Of a stretch of DNA of 64,000 bases, positions 1 through 26,275 are shown piece by piece. This DNA is from Torymus aiolomorphi (Eukaryota; Arthropoda; Insecta; Hymenoptera; Torymidae): contig CM070874.1 in the NCBI GenBank assembly GCA_036365515.1, forward strand, positions 49,296,583 to 49,360,582, read 5' to 3'. Below the pieces are notes generated by a model that worked only from the letters and a program-made list of their open reading frames with translations, did no database searches and was not told the DNA's origin. Each line of letters opens with the position of its first letter. Position 1 is the first letter of the stretch. The translations under genes were made by a program, and so were the position numbers.

Positions 1-619
<619 letters not shown>

Positions 620-1120
620 TATATATGGGTAACTTCATGTCAAGTGTGACAGGTCAAAATTTTGAAATTGCTCAAAATTTTTTTACTAGTTCCAAATTAG
701 CCCCAAAACCCTAGAGTTTTAGAGCAAAATATTCAATCGTTCAAAAGTTAGAATTAATTGAAAATTTGAAAATTTTGAATTTTTTCATAAATCTTCAATT
801 TTCATGATTTTTTAACTGAAAAACTTGAAACTTTTTGTATAGCATATTAAATGGGAAAAAGTTTCCAAATTCTAAGTAGAATTGCTCAGAATTTTTCCAG
901 ATTGATGCCAATTATATTCTAATTTATACGTAAGAAAATACCATACAAAATATGCTTAAGGCGGTTGTGACGTGATTAATATCCCTCGACAGAGGCTACA
1001 AATTTGATACAAAATGTTACTTTTAAAACGAGACCTTGATGAAAGTGGAGTGCAAACTCAGAAATAAGTAACAGACAATTAAAACTATGTGTGTGTGTGT
1101 GTATATGTATATATATATGG

Positions 1121-1161
<41 letters not shown>

Positions 1162-1640
1162 CACACAGTTTCAATTGTCTGTTACTTATTTCTGAGTTTG
1201 CACTCCACTTTCATCAAGGTCTCGTTTTAAAAGTAACATTTTGTATCAAATTTTTAGCCTCTGTTGAGGGATATTAATCACGTCACAACCGCCTTAAGCA
1301 TATTTTGTATGGTATTTTCTTACGTATAAATTAGAATATAATTGGCATCAATCTGGAAAAATTCTGAGCAATTCTACTTACAATTTGGAAACTTTTTTCC
1401 ATTTAATGTGCTATACAAAAAGTTTCAAGTTTTTGAGTTAAAAAATCATGAAAATTGAAGATTTATGAAAAAATTCAAAATTTTCAAATTTTCAATTAAT
1501 TCTAACTTTTGAACGATTGAATATTTTGCTCTAAAACTCTAGGGTTGTGTTTTGGGGCTAATTTGGAACTAGTAAAAAAATTTTGAGCAATTTCAAAATT
1601 TTGACCTGTCACACTTGACATGAAGTTACCCATATAGATA
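620..1640. mobile_element. 1-kb fold-back element with microsatellite loop
   Basis: The left arm begins near 627 with GGGTAACTTCATGTCAAG. Its near-perfect reverse complement ends near 1631, giving arms of about 450 bp. The loop (about 1086-1168) is TG/TA/CA dinucleotide repeat. The arms differ at only scattered positions, which suggests a young or gene-converted fold-back DNA element. No coding sequence is seen. Confidence 0.85.
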
Positions 1641-3249
1641 TATGATTATATAGGATTATATAAGGACAAATTCAATACATAACCATATATGATAATATAT
1701 AAATTATATATAACTCAAGGAGCGCGGGAGCGCTCCGAAGGCAAGTATTGTAGAACAGGCCTGAGGAATCGACCGCGCTATATATACATTGAAATGAGTG
1801 CCCGAGAATTTGAAATATTTACTGCAATTTTAAATGGCTTTTATATTCACTCAAATTGAAATATTTCTTTTACTCGGGTATTCATATAATTGTATATTGA
1901 TGTATAAAATTGTGCACCATAACACACGAACATGTATCACCATGTATAATCATGAATTTGCAGCCCGAGCGAACCGAGAGTAGCAACAGGCATGGGACGC
2001 TAGTTGGGAATAAAGTAGAGAAACGTACATGCGTGTAGCAGTTTCTAGGAGTGATCACATGTGGCATTTTGCTCCCTGAAGTCAGGGTATCAATACAATA
2101 CTTTACGCCCTGGCGCTTCGCTCGAGCGAAAAAGTCATATGATGTAAATATAATCTACTTCCATACTAGTCTTTTTTGTTTTAAGGCGTTGTACTTACTA
2201 AGGCGTTGTATCAAGATGTTTTGAGTTCAGTGTAGATGTTTTCTTCAAATCTTAAAAGAATTTCTAAAATATCTAACTTTAAATTAACGATTATACCTAA
2301 ATATTATATCGTAAGTATGTTTGATAAAATGATATTTTACACCTGAACACGGTGATATGATTCCAACAATACGTTTTTTTAATCTTTCAGATATAACTGT
2401 TACAACCTTAAATCGATTAACTTGAGATTAGCAGGAGTAGGATGTAGGGAATGGTACTTAATAAATATTTTTTCTTCCAACTTATTGAAAATAGATTTAT
2501 TGTTACACCATGGGTTCCTTCATATTTTCTTCAATTTTTTTTTTAATAACAACGAAGATTGAACAATAATAGAATTTAACTTTTATATCAGTCTCTGTGG
2601 TGATTTGTATAGTAATAGTATATTACTAGTATATTGCTCCCGAGTACGATACATATAGAACTTTTTCGCATACCCGGCGGAAAGTTATTTGCGATGTCTA
2701 TGCTCGTTTCTCTACTTTTTTCCGACTAGTGCCGCCTGCAAGTGATTTGCGGTCCGAGCAAAGCAAGGGCAGCAACACGCAGAGGGCTCTAACCGGGAAT
2801 AAAGTAGAGAAATGCGCATGCGCATGGCAATTGCTAGGAGAAAGTACATGTGGCGTTTTATTCCCTGAAGTCAGCGAATAAACACAATACTTTACTCCAG
2901 GGTGTGCGAAAAAATTTTTATACCACTCTAACCTCAAAATCACAACTTTGATATGATTTTTCGGCGCTCGTGGTATAAAATACCGTTCGAAACTAGTCGA
3001 CTTCCCCACCCGTGTCGAAATGTACTATATTTTATCAATTTCATTAATGCCAACAGTATGCAAAAGTATATGGAGAGTATAAAATCATTAATTTTCATAA
3101 TAAAAACATAGAGTTAAAATATGTATAAAATCTCTTAACAAAAATCTATGTATGTAAAAAATATATTCGACTTGTATAAGAGTCGGAAGTTGAATTTACA
3201 TTGATTGAAATATACTTTACATAAAAAAAAATAAAAAGGCAATGAAATG
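1641..3249. other. Intergenic repeats downstream of the acyl-CoA dehydrogenase gene
   Basis: There is no gene here. About 1718-1830 (with GGAGCGCGGGAGCGCTCCGA) recurs in inverted orientation at about 31895-31995. About 2919-3031, starting TATACCACTCTAACCTC, recurs at 9058-9245. GC-richer pieces such as CGCTTCGCTCGAGCG near 2116 belong to the hairpin-loop family seen elsewhere in the window. The part next to 3249 probably contains the 3' UTR of the minus-strand gene. Confidence 0.6.
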
Positions 3250-15685
<12,436 letters not shown>

Positions 15686-15911
15686 GTTCGTACGTATACT
15701 TTTCGTGGACCAGCAGAAAACAGACCTTCAGACGCTAGACAAACAAATTTTTATACCTAATTGTTATGCTACGAATCACGATGACTTGCAATCGATGACG
15801 CCGATCTCTGGGCTACTGAGCATTGGCTGATCCGTTCAAAGGTTAAAATGCACGTCCTCACATAACGTTATACTGTGAGACTGTGATATAAGGTTAGGGC
15901 GAAAGTATAGG

Positions 15912-16122
15912 CAAAGAATATAGACGCATATAGAAGAACACTTCTTATGGCCGAGTAGGGCACAGATCGTGCAACACGTCAAGCCTATACTAAACTGTAG
16001 ATGTTATCCACAGATTACATTGGAAGGACCTATCTTGTACTATACATCTTATCCAGCGATTTTGTCCGAACATTTTTTAAGTACTCTTCTATATACGTCT
16101 ATATTCGTTGGTATAGGCAACG
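15912..16122. repeat. Short fold-back upstream of ACADM
   Basis: AATATAGACGCATATAGAAG near 15917 is complemented by CTTCTATATACGTCTATATT near 16087, giving arms of about 40 bp. Between them is a short direct repeat around GATGTTATCCACAGATT and CATCTTATCCAGCGATT. The piece lies about 230 bp upstream of the ACADM start codon and may overlap its promoter region; no TATA box stands out. Confidence 0.6.
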
Positions 16123-16211
16123 AAGATAGACCTAAATAGAAGAACAGGGGCCGAATTCTGGTGAGTGTGTCGGCGCGAGATACAGCAACTCCGGCACGGT
16201 ACGAGTCGGAT

Positions 16212-16338
16212 GGGGCCTGATTCTCTAAGCTTACGTCTGTCGACAAACCCGTTTTTCCTTTTAAAGAAGCTCTCTGATTGGTCTAAACCTCTTGTCTCGC
16301 GTGTATCGCACCGAGATAGCGTTAGAGAATCGAGCCCC
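16212..16338. mobile_element. 127-bp Harbinger-like MITE
   Basis: The ends are inverted: GGGGCCTGATTCTCTAA at the left and the complement of GGGGCTCGATTCTCTAA at the right. The CTCTAAGC word is shared with the termini of the neighbouring large Harbinger element, so this is probably a miniature relative. A related sequence lies inverted at about 33275-33397. Confidence 0.65.
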
Positions 16339-16339
16339 T

Positions 16340-16519
16340 GGGTCCATATCCTCTAAGCTGTGGTGACTTTTGTCGTTTATATGTACGGCAGCGACAAGCT
16401 TGAAGCTTGTCGTGTCGTTTGTGTCTCGCTCTTGTGAGCTACAAAGTTTGTGGTTGTCGCCGTTGTCAATTTTTCTGTCGAGTGTCGATGCACCATCACG
16501 AACTCTGACGGTCATGGAA
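16340..16519. repeat. Outer copy of the Harbinger terminus (left)
   Basis: Begins GGGTCCATATCCTCTAAGC and runs to GACGGTCATGGAA. It is a diverged direct duplicate of the terminus starting at 16609 and is inverted relative to 28199-28346. It either marks an older nested insertion or a duplicated end. Confidence 0.7.
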
Positions 16520-17325
16520 CATGTGCGCGAACCGTATATGGTAATACTCGCATTTGTTGAGTAGAATTTGATAACTGAAAATCAATTATTGATAAACATG
16601 ATTCCTGGGTCCGTATTCTCTAAGCCTTGTGAAGTTTGTCGTTTGTGGGTGTCGACGACAAGCTTGTCGGGTCGCTGTGTGTCGATCTCGTCAACTACAA
16701 AGTTTGTGGTTATCGGCGTTGTCGGTTATTTGACTGTCAATGCACCGCGAACTCTGACGGTCATGGAATTTACGCCTACAAACTGCTTTTTAAAAAGAAA
16801 AGTCATTAGTTATACCTAATAAACAATAGTTGTAGAAAATCATTAGTTATACTTAATAAACAATATTATATTATATATAAATAATTTTGTTATTGAACAA
16901 AATTATTATTTAATACCTATGTATAATTAATATATATTACACAATTATTAAAAAAAAAATCAATAAATGAGTTTAAAAAAAAAAAAAATTATAAACTTTC
17001 TGTTCACTTAATTATTAAATTTATTATAATCTTATATTTTATTTTAATAATAAATTAACTTGTAGTTGACAACAGCGAATATTATGAACTGACATTATTT
17101 TACTTTATTAGGTACGTATACTTTAGGTGAAAATATAAATAAAAACAAAAGCTAATTGTTACAAAAAGTTTTTTTATTATATTTTTTTATTAAACTTAAT
17201 GAAGAAATTTTACAACAGAAATTTTACATTTAAGGAGGTTCATATCAAAGCAGTGCTAAATGAAGAGGTTACTTAAAATTTAAAATTAATTCGGTTACAT
17301 TATCTTTTTTCTCATTAATGAAGCA

Positions 17326-19008
17326 TTAATTATAATATAAATTCAGAATCCTATCGATTTCTTCTTGTCCATTGTTCAATTCAACATTGCGATCTACATC
17401 ATTATTTTCAATATGATCATTGGGGATCTCGTCATGTACTCTGCAATAAAAAATATTTTCATTAATAATACGTTATACTATTTAATTTTTCTTACTACAA
17501 CACTTACCCATGTGATCTTCGAAAATTATGTAGTATTGCAGCTGCGTTTATAATCATAGAAATTTTGTCAGGATTGTAATATAGTTTTCTGGACCGACTA
17601 ATAGCTTTCCATGTACCACTTAAAATTCCAATAGTTTGTTCAACTTTACACCGTGTCTGTATGTGCTCTTCGGTGTAAGTTCTGGCTGGGGATCCTGCTG
17701 GTGCGTCAAGAAGTGGTGTTAATAGTGTTGCTGACCTAGCATACCCACTGTCTCCTAAATTAAAAAAAAATAATTTTTATTAGTTTATGTAAAACAATGA
17801 GCTTTCCTCCTATCAACCATTTTTAAAGAAGTACTTGTGCTCAATTATTAGTTAGTTTTAATGTTAAATTAATAACATAAATAAAATTACCAAGTATATA
17901 GTAAAATCCTTCTTCTCGTACAATTTCTGGGGTGTTTCTCAAGAATTTCATGTACTGCCGAGCTTCACAAAAATTCCAGTTAAATTGGTCATTGTTACTT
18001 CCTGGTATGATCCGAATACTCCTAATCATGATGTAACAATCCACAATCTGTAATAAACATTTGTCAATTATACAAAAAACATGTAACAATCAGTATTCTA
18101 ACTTGCAACAACTTGAATTCAACTTGCAATTTGAACGTTCATTGCTGGTCCGTGTCTGTAATTGAAGAAAACTTCTTCATTTTCAGAAGGACGCTTCATG
18201 CCAACTATAAAACCATCCACTAATCCAATTATAGAAGGGATTCTAATTGTTCTACGAAACCTTATAAAAGTAAAAAAAAAAGTATTAAAAAATTGTATAT
18301 AATTGTTCGATAACTGTTGACTAATTGGAATAATTATTACTTACTCAGCAGAAATTTGTCGCCTTTCTTGTTGTGAGGTAGGAAATCGAATAAACCTGGG
18401 TGCTAATTCTAATACTGCTTGGAGAAATACATGGAGATAACGATTTGATTTACACTGTCCCATAGGATGTTGATAATCATTTGAAAAACTCTTTTGGAAG
18501 CTTCCTTCAGCGAAAAACCGGAGCATTGATAATACCACCAAATGAGGTGGTATTGAATATCGCTCTCCAAGAATCCTATCATGTAACAAATCTATTAAGT
18601 TCATTGCAACATGAGGTGGCATCCTTAAAAAATTGTAAAAATAATACATAGTAATAGAAAGTAATCATTAAATTTGAATAACAATATTCTATATAGTGTG
18701 GAGAACCTAAGTTAATGCAACACAAATATGAATATATTATAGAAATTGAAATCATTTTAAAAAAGGTGTTATACATTGCTATGTTTTCCAACTTTGATAT
18801 TTCTATATTGAATAACATCTGTAGAAATAAATATATAATATAAATCAATATACCTATAATACCGCATAACATAATTAGCAGGCATGAGAAAAGGATTTGA
18901 TACGTCTCTTAATTGTCTTCTCAAGATTGCCATTTCATGAAATATCAATCCATTAATCAATTCTCCTGGTTCATTAATAGCTTCATTGATGAAATTGTTA
19001 ACTTCCAT
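17326..19008 (-). CDS. Harbinger transposase (HARBI1-type DDE nuclease)
   Basis: Transposase that should cut and join the ends of the surrounding element in the nucleus. Exons in order: 18854-19008, 18345-18623, 18128-18260, 17891-18047, 17508-17754 and 17326-17440, totalling 1,086 nt (361 aa, normal for the family). Phases match throughout. The DDE residues are visible as LVDG (exon 3), GSNNDQF (exon 4) and VEQTIG (exon 5). Family motifs PSENEEVFFN and ILGDSGYA flank them, and AAAILHN ends exon 5. The join of exon 3 to 4 keeps frame only with a GCAAGT donor at 18122-18127, a GC-AG intron; a GT donor two bases further would break the frame. The start is the first Met of the open frame, 29 bp from a later insertion that may have removed the native promoter. 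No stop or frameshift is seen. Confidence 0.85.
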
Positions 19009-19199
19009 TTTTGTTCCTGCAGAATTTCTTTTTTTACACTGAAAAAAAATATTGGTAGTTTCAAGTAAATATTTAGTTGAAACAACTACATGATTTCATT
19101 AGAGCCTGCTAATTAAATATTATATTGAATCCGCTAATTTAGTTATTTAAAATAACAAAATATTTAGTTACATGAACTAAATATTTACTAAAAATAAAG

Positions 19200-19760
19200 A
19201 AATATTTTATGAAGTTAACTAAACGATTCATTGTATCAACTAACAGGTTATTTAGATTGATAAAATATTAAATGAATTCTATAAAATATTGTATTGAAAT
19301 GACTAAATATTTAATTAAAGCAACAAAATAGTTTATAAAATTGACTAAACGATTCATTGCACAAACTAATTAGTTATTAAGAACAACGAAATACTTAATC
19401 AATTTGATAAAATATTTTATTCAAATTACAAAACATTTATCTGGAGCAACAAAATATTTTATGAAATTGACTAAATAATTCATTCCATCAACTAACGGGT
19501 TATTAAGAACAATGAAATACCTAATCAATTTGACTATAAATTTTCTTGAAATTACAAAATATTTTTCTGGTGCAACAAAATATTTTATGAAATTGACTAA
19601 ACGATTCATTGGATGAACTAACAGATTATTAAGATCAATGAAATACTTAATCAATTTGACAAAACATTTTACTGAAATTACTAAGTATTTACCTGGAGCA
19701 ATAAATAATTTTGTGAAACTGACTAAACGATTCATTGTATTAACTAACAATTTATCTTGT
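19200..19760. repeat. Degenerate ~125-bp tandem repeat
   Basis: The phrase ACTAAACGATTCATTG, followed by an ACTAAC-type word, recurs near 19223, 19345, 19475, 19600 and 19725, about 123-126 bp apart. Copies are diverged. Overlapping open frames on both strands are repeat artefacts. Confidence 0.75.
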
Positions 19761-20225
19761 TTGATAAATTATTCAATTATGTTGACTAAATACTTGTTTG
19801 TAATTACTAAACATTTAATTAAAACAGTGAAATATTTTATGATACTAACTAACCCCTGCATTAGATTAACGAAATATTTAATAAATATGAATAAATGATT
19901 TGTTGAATCAACTAACTGTTTAGTCAATTTTACAAAATATTTTGCTAATTATTTCAAAAAAATTATAAAAATTTTTTTTTTAATAATTTTGAAATAAAAG
20001 TTTTTTCTTCCTTGTAGCCTTTTCGTACAACCATCCGCATTGAAGTTGATGATTTTTCCTGAACTCCTGTAACTTAATATGGATTCTGCATAGTTATTAT
20101 ATAGTAATTTTATTAATATTAAATCAAATTATTATTACATATTCGCATTAATTTATATTAATTATCGCTCGCAGTTTCGCATTTACATATTATCTAACAG
20201 AAAAAAACGCAGAAAAAATTTTTGA

Positions 20226-20296
20226 CCTAAGGTGGGATCGAACTCGGGACCCTCGGATTACAAGGCTAACGCTCTAACCGCTACGCTACGCAACGC
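20226..20296 (-). tRNA. tRNA-like sequence (pseudo or SINE-derived)
   Basis: The minus strand has an A-box-like stretch (TAGCGTAGCGGTTAGAGCG) and a B-box-like GAGTTCGATCCC. A possible anticodon loop reads CTTGTAA, i.e. TGT (Thr). The acceptor and T stems do not pair properly, so a working tRNA is unlikely. It lies inside the 19037-24965 element. Confidence 0.45.
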
Positions 20297-20580
20297 TTGT
20301 ACCCTACAAAATTTCAATTTTAACTAAGTATAGAGTTGCATGTAAATGTAAAATATCGCGCACATCAATCTAATAATTAATTATATTCTTATAATTAATA
20401 TACATTCTTAATTACATTTTAATTAATGATTTATAAACTCAATAATATGTGTGTAACTCATCATTTGTAACTAACGATTTATTTGAAACTATGAAATATT
20501 TAGTAAACTTTAATATAAAAGGCCGTGTGAAGTACCGACACGATCTCTACCTTACCGGCATCAACATTTTAGATTGTAAA

Positions 20581-23500
20581 ACCTGTTAGTTACAGTTACT
20601 AAATATCTTGTCGGCTTAATAAAATGTTTGTTTAAAACAAGTAAACATTTAGTAAGAATGACAAAATATTTGGATACAAAGACATTGGCATTTCAAATAA
20701 TTTATTAGTCAGACCTAACAAACATTTATTTAAGTTGACTAATTGTAACTTAGTAATCGCGAGACAAATTTTTTAACCAATATTTTGTTGGTGTGAGGAA
20801 ATAGTTTTGTAGATAGAAGTACGCAGTTACTCCTTTTAACAAAGATTTATTTGAAACAAAGAAATATGTAGTCAAATTAACTACATTCTTTTATATTGTC
20901 ATAGTGCTTGTTTAACTAACATTTAGTTAAATCTAATTAATCTTTATTGTCGTCTAAGAAATATTTAATCAAATCAGGGAAACGTTTGATTGACGAGAGA
21001 AGAAAATTCATGAATCATTTTTGTTCAGATTGCAAAACCTGTTAGTTGCAGTTACTAAATATCCTGTCGGCTTAATAAAATGTTTATTTAAAACAAGTAA
21101 ATATTTAATAAGAATGACAACATATTTGGATACAAAGACATTGGAATTTCAACTAATTTATTAGTCAGACCTAACAAACAGTTATTTGAGTTGACTAATT
21201 GTAACTTAGTAATCGCGAGACAAATTTTTTAACCAATATTTTGTTGGTGTGAGGAAATAGTTTTGTAGATAGAAGCACGCAATTACACCTTTTAACAAAA
21301 GATTTATTTGAAACCAAAAAATACGTAGTCAAATTAACTACATTCTTTTATATTGTCATAGTGCTTGTTTAACTAAACATTTAGTTAAATTTAATAGTTA
21401 TTTATTGTAATCTAAGAAATATTTAGTCAAATTAAGGAAACGTTTGATTGACGAGAGAAGAAAATCGCGAATCATTTTCGTTCAGATCGCAAAACCTGTT
21501 ACTTACAGTTACTAAATATCTAGTCGGCTTAATAAAATGTTTGTTTAAAACAAGTAAACATTTAGTAAGAATGACAACATATTTGGATACAAAGACATTG
21601 GCATTTCAACTAATTTATTAGTTAGACCTAACAAACATTTATTTAAGTTGACTAATTGTAACTTAGAAATCGGGAGAGAAATTTTTTAACCAATATTTTG
21701 TTGGGGTAAGGAAATAGTTTTGTAGATAGAAGCACGCAATTACTCCTTTTAACAAAAGATTTATTTGAAACCAAGAAATATGTAGTCAAATTAACTACAT
21801 TCTTTTATATTGTCATAGTGCTTGTTTAACTAAACATTTAGTTAAATTTAATAGTTATTTATTGTAATCTAAGAAATATTTAGTCAAATTAAGGAAACGT
21901 TTGATTGACGAGAGAAGAAAATTATCGAATCACTTTCGTCCAGATTGCAAAACCGGTTAGTTGCAGTTACTAAATATCTTGTCGGTTTAATAAAATGTTT
22001 GTTTAAAACAACTAAGTATTTAGTAACAATGACAACATATTTGGATACAAAGACATTGGCATTTCAACTAATTTATTAGTTAGACCTAACAAACATTTAT
22101 TTAAGTTGACTAATTGTAACTTAGAAATCGGGAGAGAAATTTTTTAACCAATATTTTGTTGGGGTAAGGAAATAGTTTTGTAGATAGAAGCACGCAATTA
22201 CTCCTTTTAACAAAAGATTTATTTGAAACCAAGAAATATGTAGTCAAATTAACTACATTCTTTTATATTGTCATAGTGCTTATTTAACTAAACATTTAGT
22301 TAAATCTAATTAATATTTAGTATCTTCTAAAAAATATTTAGTCAAATCAAGGAAACGTTTGATTGACGAGAGAAGAAAATTATCGAATCACTTTCGTCCA
22401 GATTGCAAAACCGGTTAGTTGCAGTTACTAAATATCTTGTCGGTTTAATAAAATGTTTGTTTAAAACAACTAAGTATTTAGTAACAATGACAACATATTT
22501 GGACACAAAGACATTGGCATTTCAACTAATTTATTATTCAGACCTAACAAACAGTTATTTAAGTTGACTAATTGTAACTTAGTAATCGCGAGACAAATTT
22601 TTTAACCAATATTTTGTTGGTGTGAGGAAATAGTTGTCTAGATAGAAGTACGCAGTTACTCCTTTTAACAAAGATTTATTTGAAACAAATAGATATGTAG
22701 CCAAATCAACTACATACTTTTTTATTATCATAGTGCGGTTTTAACTAAACATTTAGTTAAATTTAATAGTTATTTATTGTAATCTACGAAATATTTAGTC
22801 AAATCAAGGAAACGATTGATTGATGAGGGAAGAAAATTGACGAATCATTTTTGTTCAGATTGCAAAACCTGTTAGTTGCCGTTACTAAATATCCTGTCGG
22901 CTTAATAAAATATTTGTTTAAAACAAGTAAACATTTAGTATGAATGACAACATATTGGGTTACAAAGGCATTGGCATTTCAACTAATTTATTAGTCAAAC
23001 CTAACAAACAGTTATTTAAGTTGACTAATTGTAACTTAGAAATCGGGAGAGAAATTTTTTAACCAATATTTTGTTGGGGTAAGGAAATAGTTTTGTAGAT
23101 AGAAGCACGCAATTACTCCTTTTAACAAAAGATTTATTTGAAACCAAGAAATATGTAGTCAAATTAACTACATTCTTTTATATTGTCATAGTGCTTGTTT
23201 AACTAAACATTTAGTTAAATCTAATTAATATTTATTGTCGTCTAAGAAATATTTAGTCAAATCAAGGAAACGTTTGATTAACGAGGGAAGAAAATTGACG
23301 AATCATTTTTGTTCAGATTGCAAAACCTGTTAGTTGCAGTTACTAAATATCCTGTCGGCTTAATAAAATATTTGGTTAAAACAAGTAAACATTTAGTAAG
23401 AATGACAACATATTTGGATACAAAGACATTGGCATTTCAACTAATTTATTAGTTAGACCTAACAAACATTTATTTAAGTTGACTAATTGTAACTTAGAAA

Positions 23501-24300
23501 TCGGGAGAGAAATTTTTTAACCAATATTTTGTTGGGGTGAGGAAATAGTTTTGTAGATAGAAGCACGCAATTACTCCTTTTAACAAAAGATTTATTTGAA
23601 ACCAAGAAATATGTAGTCCAATTAACTACATTCTTTTATATTTTCATAGTGCTTGTTTAACTAAACATTTAGTTAAATCTAATTAATATTTATTGTCGTC
23701 TAAGAAATATTTAGTCAAATCAAGGAAACGTTTGATAGACGAGGGAAGAAAATTGACGAATCATTTTTGTTCAGATTGCAAAACCTGTTAGTTGCAGTTA
23801 CTAAATATCTTGTCGGTTTAATAAAATGTTTGTTTAAAACAACTAAGTATTTAGTAAGAATGACAACGTATTTGGATACAAAGACACTGGCATTTTAACT
23901 AATTTTTTAGTCAGACCGAACAAACATTTATTCAAGTCAACTAATTGTAACTTAATAAGAGTAAGAGAAAGTTTTTAACTAAATTTTGGTTGGGGTAAGG
24001 AAATAGTTTTGTAGATTGAAGTACGCAGTTTGTCCTTCTAACAAAAGGTTTATTTGAAACCAAGAAATATGTAGTCAAATTAACTACATACTTTTTATTG
24101 TCATAGTGCTTATTTAACTAAACATTTAGTTAAATCTAATTAATATTTAGTATCTTCTAAGAAATATTTAGTCAAATCAAGGAAACGTTTGATTGACGAG
24201 AGAAGAAAATTATCGAATCATTTTTGTTCATATTGCAAAACCTGTTAGTTGCAGTTACTAAATATCTTGTCGGTTAAATAAAAGGTTTCTTCAAAACAAG
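20581..24300. repeat. Nine-copy ~457-bp tandem array
   Basis: The word ACCTGTTAGTTGCAGTTACT, or a close variant, starts at 20581, 21038, 21494, 21952, 22410, 22867, 23325, 23783 and 24240, a spacing of 456-458 bp. Units are highly similar, and some neighbours (such as 21952 and 22410) share private variants such as ACCGGTTAG, as expected from unequal exchange. Within a unit are several smaller words of the TTTAGTTAAA and AAATATTTAGT type, the same material as the element's ends. Confidence 0.95.
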
Positions 24301-24967
24301 TAAGTATTTAGTAAGAATGACAACATATTTGGATATACAGATATTGGCACTTCAACTAATTTATTTATTTGAATCTATGAAATAGTTAGTAGTAACAAGT
24401 AAAGATTTTGTAAATTAGGATTCGATTCTTTAATAAAGCCTTTAGCTAGTTGAACAAAATCATGCTGTCGAAGTTACTAAATAAATAGTTGAGTTAACAA
24501 CATATTTGTTAAAGGAATGAATGGTTTAGTTAATGCGTCGGAGATATTTCCTTGTTTTTAATTGTTTAAATCAACCAAATATGTAGTTGTTTCAAACAAA
24601 CATTTATTTGTTTTTAGAGATTGGGTTCATCAATATTTCAGTTATTTGATTTAAGTAAATATTTCGTTAACTCTACCAATTGATTTTGCTAAAAACAATA
24701 AACATTTATTTGAAGTTATTTTCTTGTTTCAAGAAAACGAATTTAGTTCTTTCAATGAAACCTTTTAATTGAATCAACCATACCATATTTGAAGTAACTA
24801 AATGTTTAATTAAATTTACTAATTATTATTTTAACTAAATAATTTAGTTGATTTTACTCTTTATGTAGTTGTTTCAGAGAAATATTTAGTTGATTTAACT
24901 AAAGATAACTTTACTAAATATTTTACTAAATATTTAGTTGAAACAACAAATCTTTTTTTTCAGTGTA

Positions 24968-26275
<1,308 letters not shown>

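Larger units (their letters stand above)
19037..24965. mobile_element. 5.9-kb CACTGAAAA-ended element with satellite core
   Basis: The ends are CACTGAAAAAAA and its complement, with a TA dinucleotide directly outside each (19035-19036 and 24966-24967). The terminal sequences also share AAATATTTAGTTGAAACAAC. The interior is two repeat fields: degenerate ~125-bp units at about 19200-19750 and ~457-bp units at 20581-24300, plus a tRNA-like piece at 20226-20296. No transposase is present. It lies between the two divergent genes of the Harbinger element. A Tc1/mariner-type non-autonomous element is the likeliest class, judged only from the TA and the inverted ends. Confidence 0.75.

Noticed and set aside
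19421..19898. Overlapping frames of about 100 codons on both strands
   Set aside because: They arise from the ~125-bp tandem repeat, whose period keeps frames open.
20581..24300. Possible gene array or protein repeat domain
   Set aside because: All frames of the 457-bp unit carry stops, and units differ by single-base indels.
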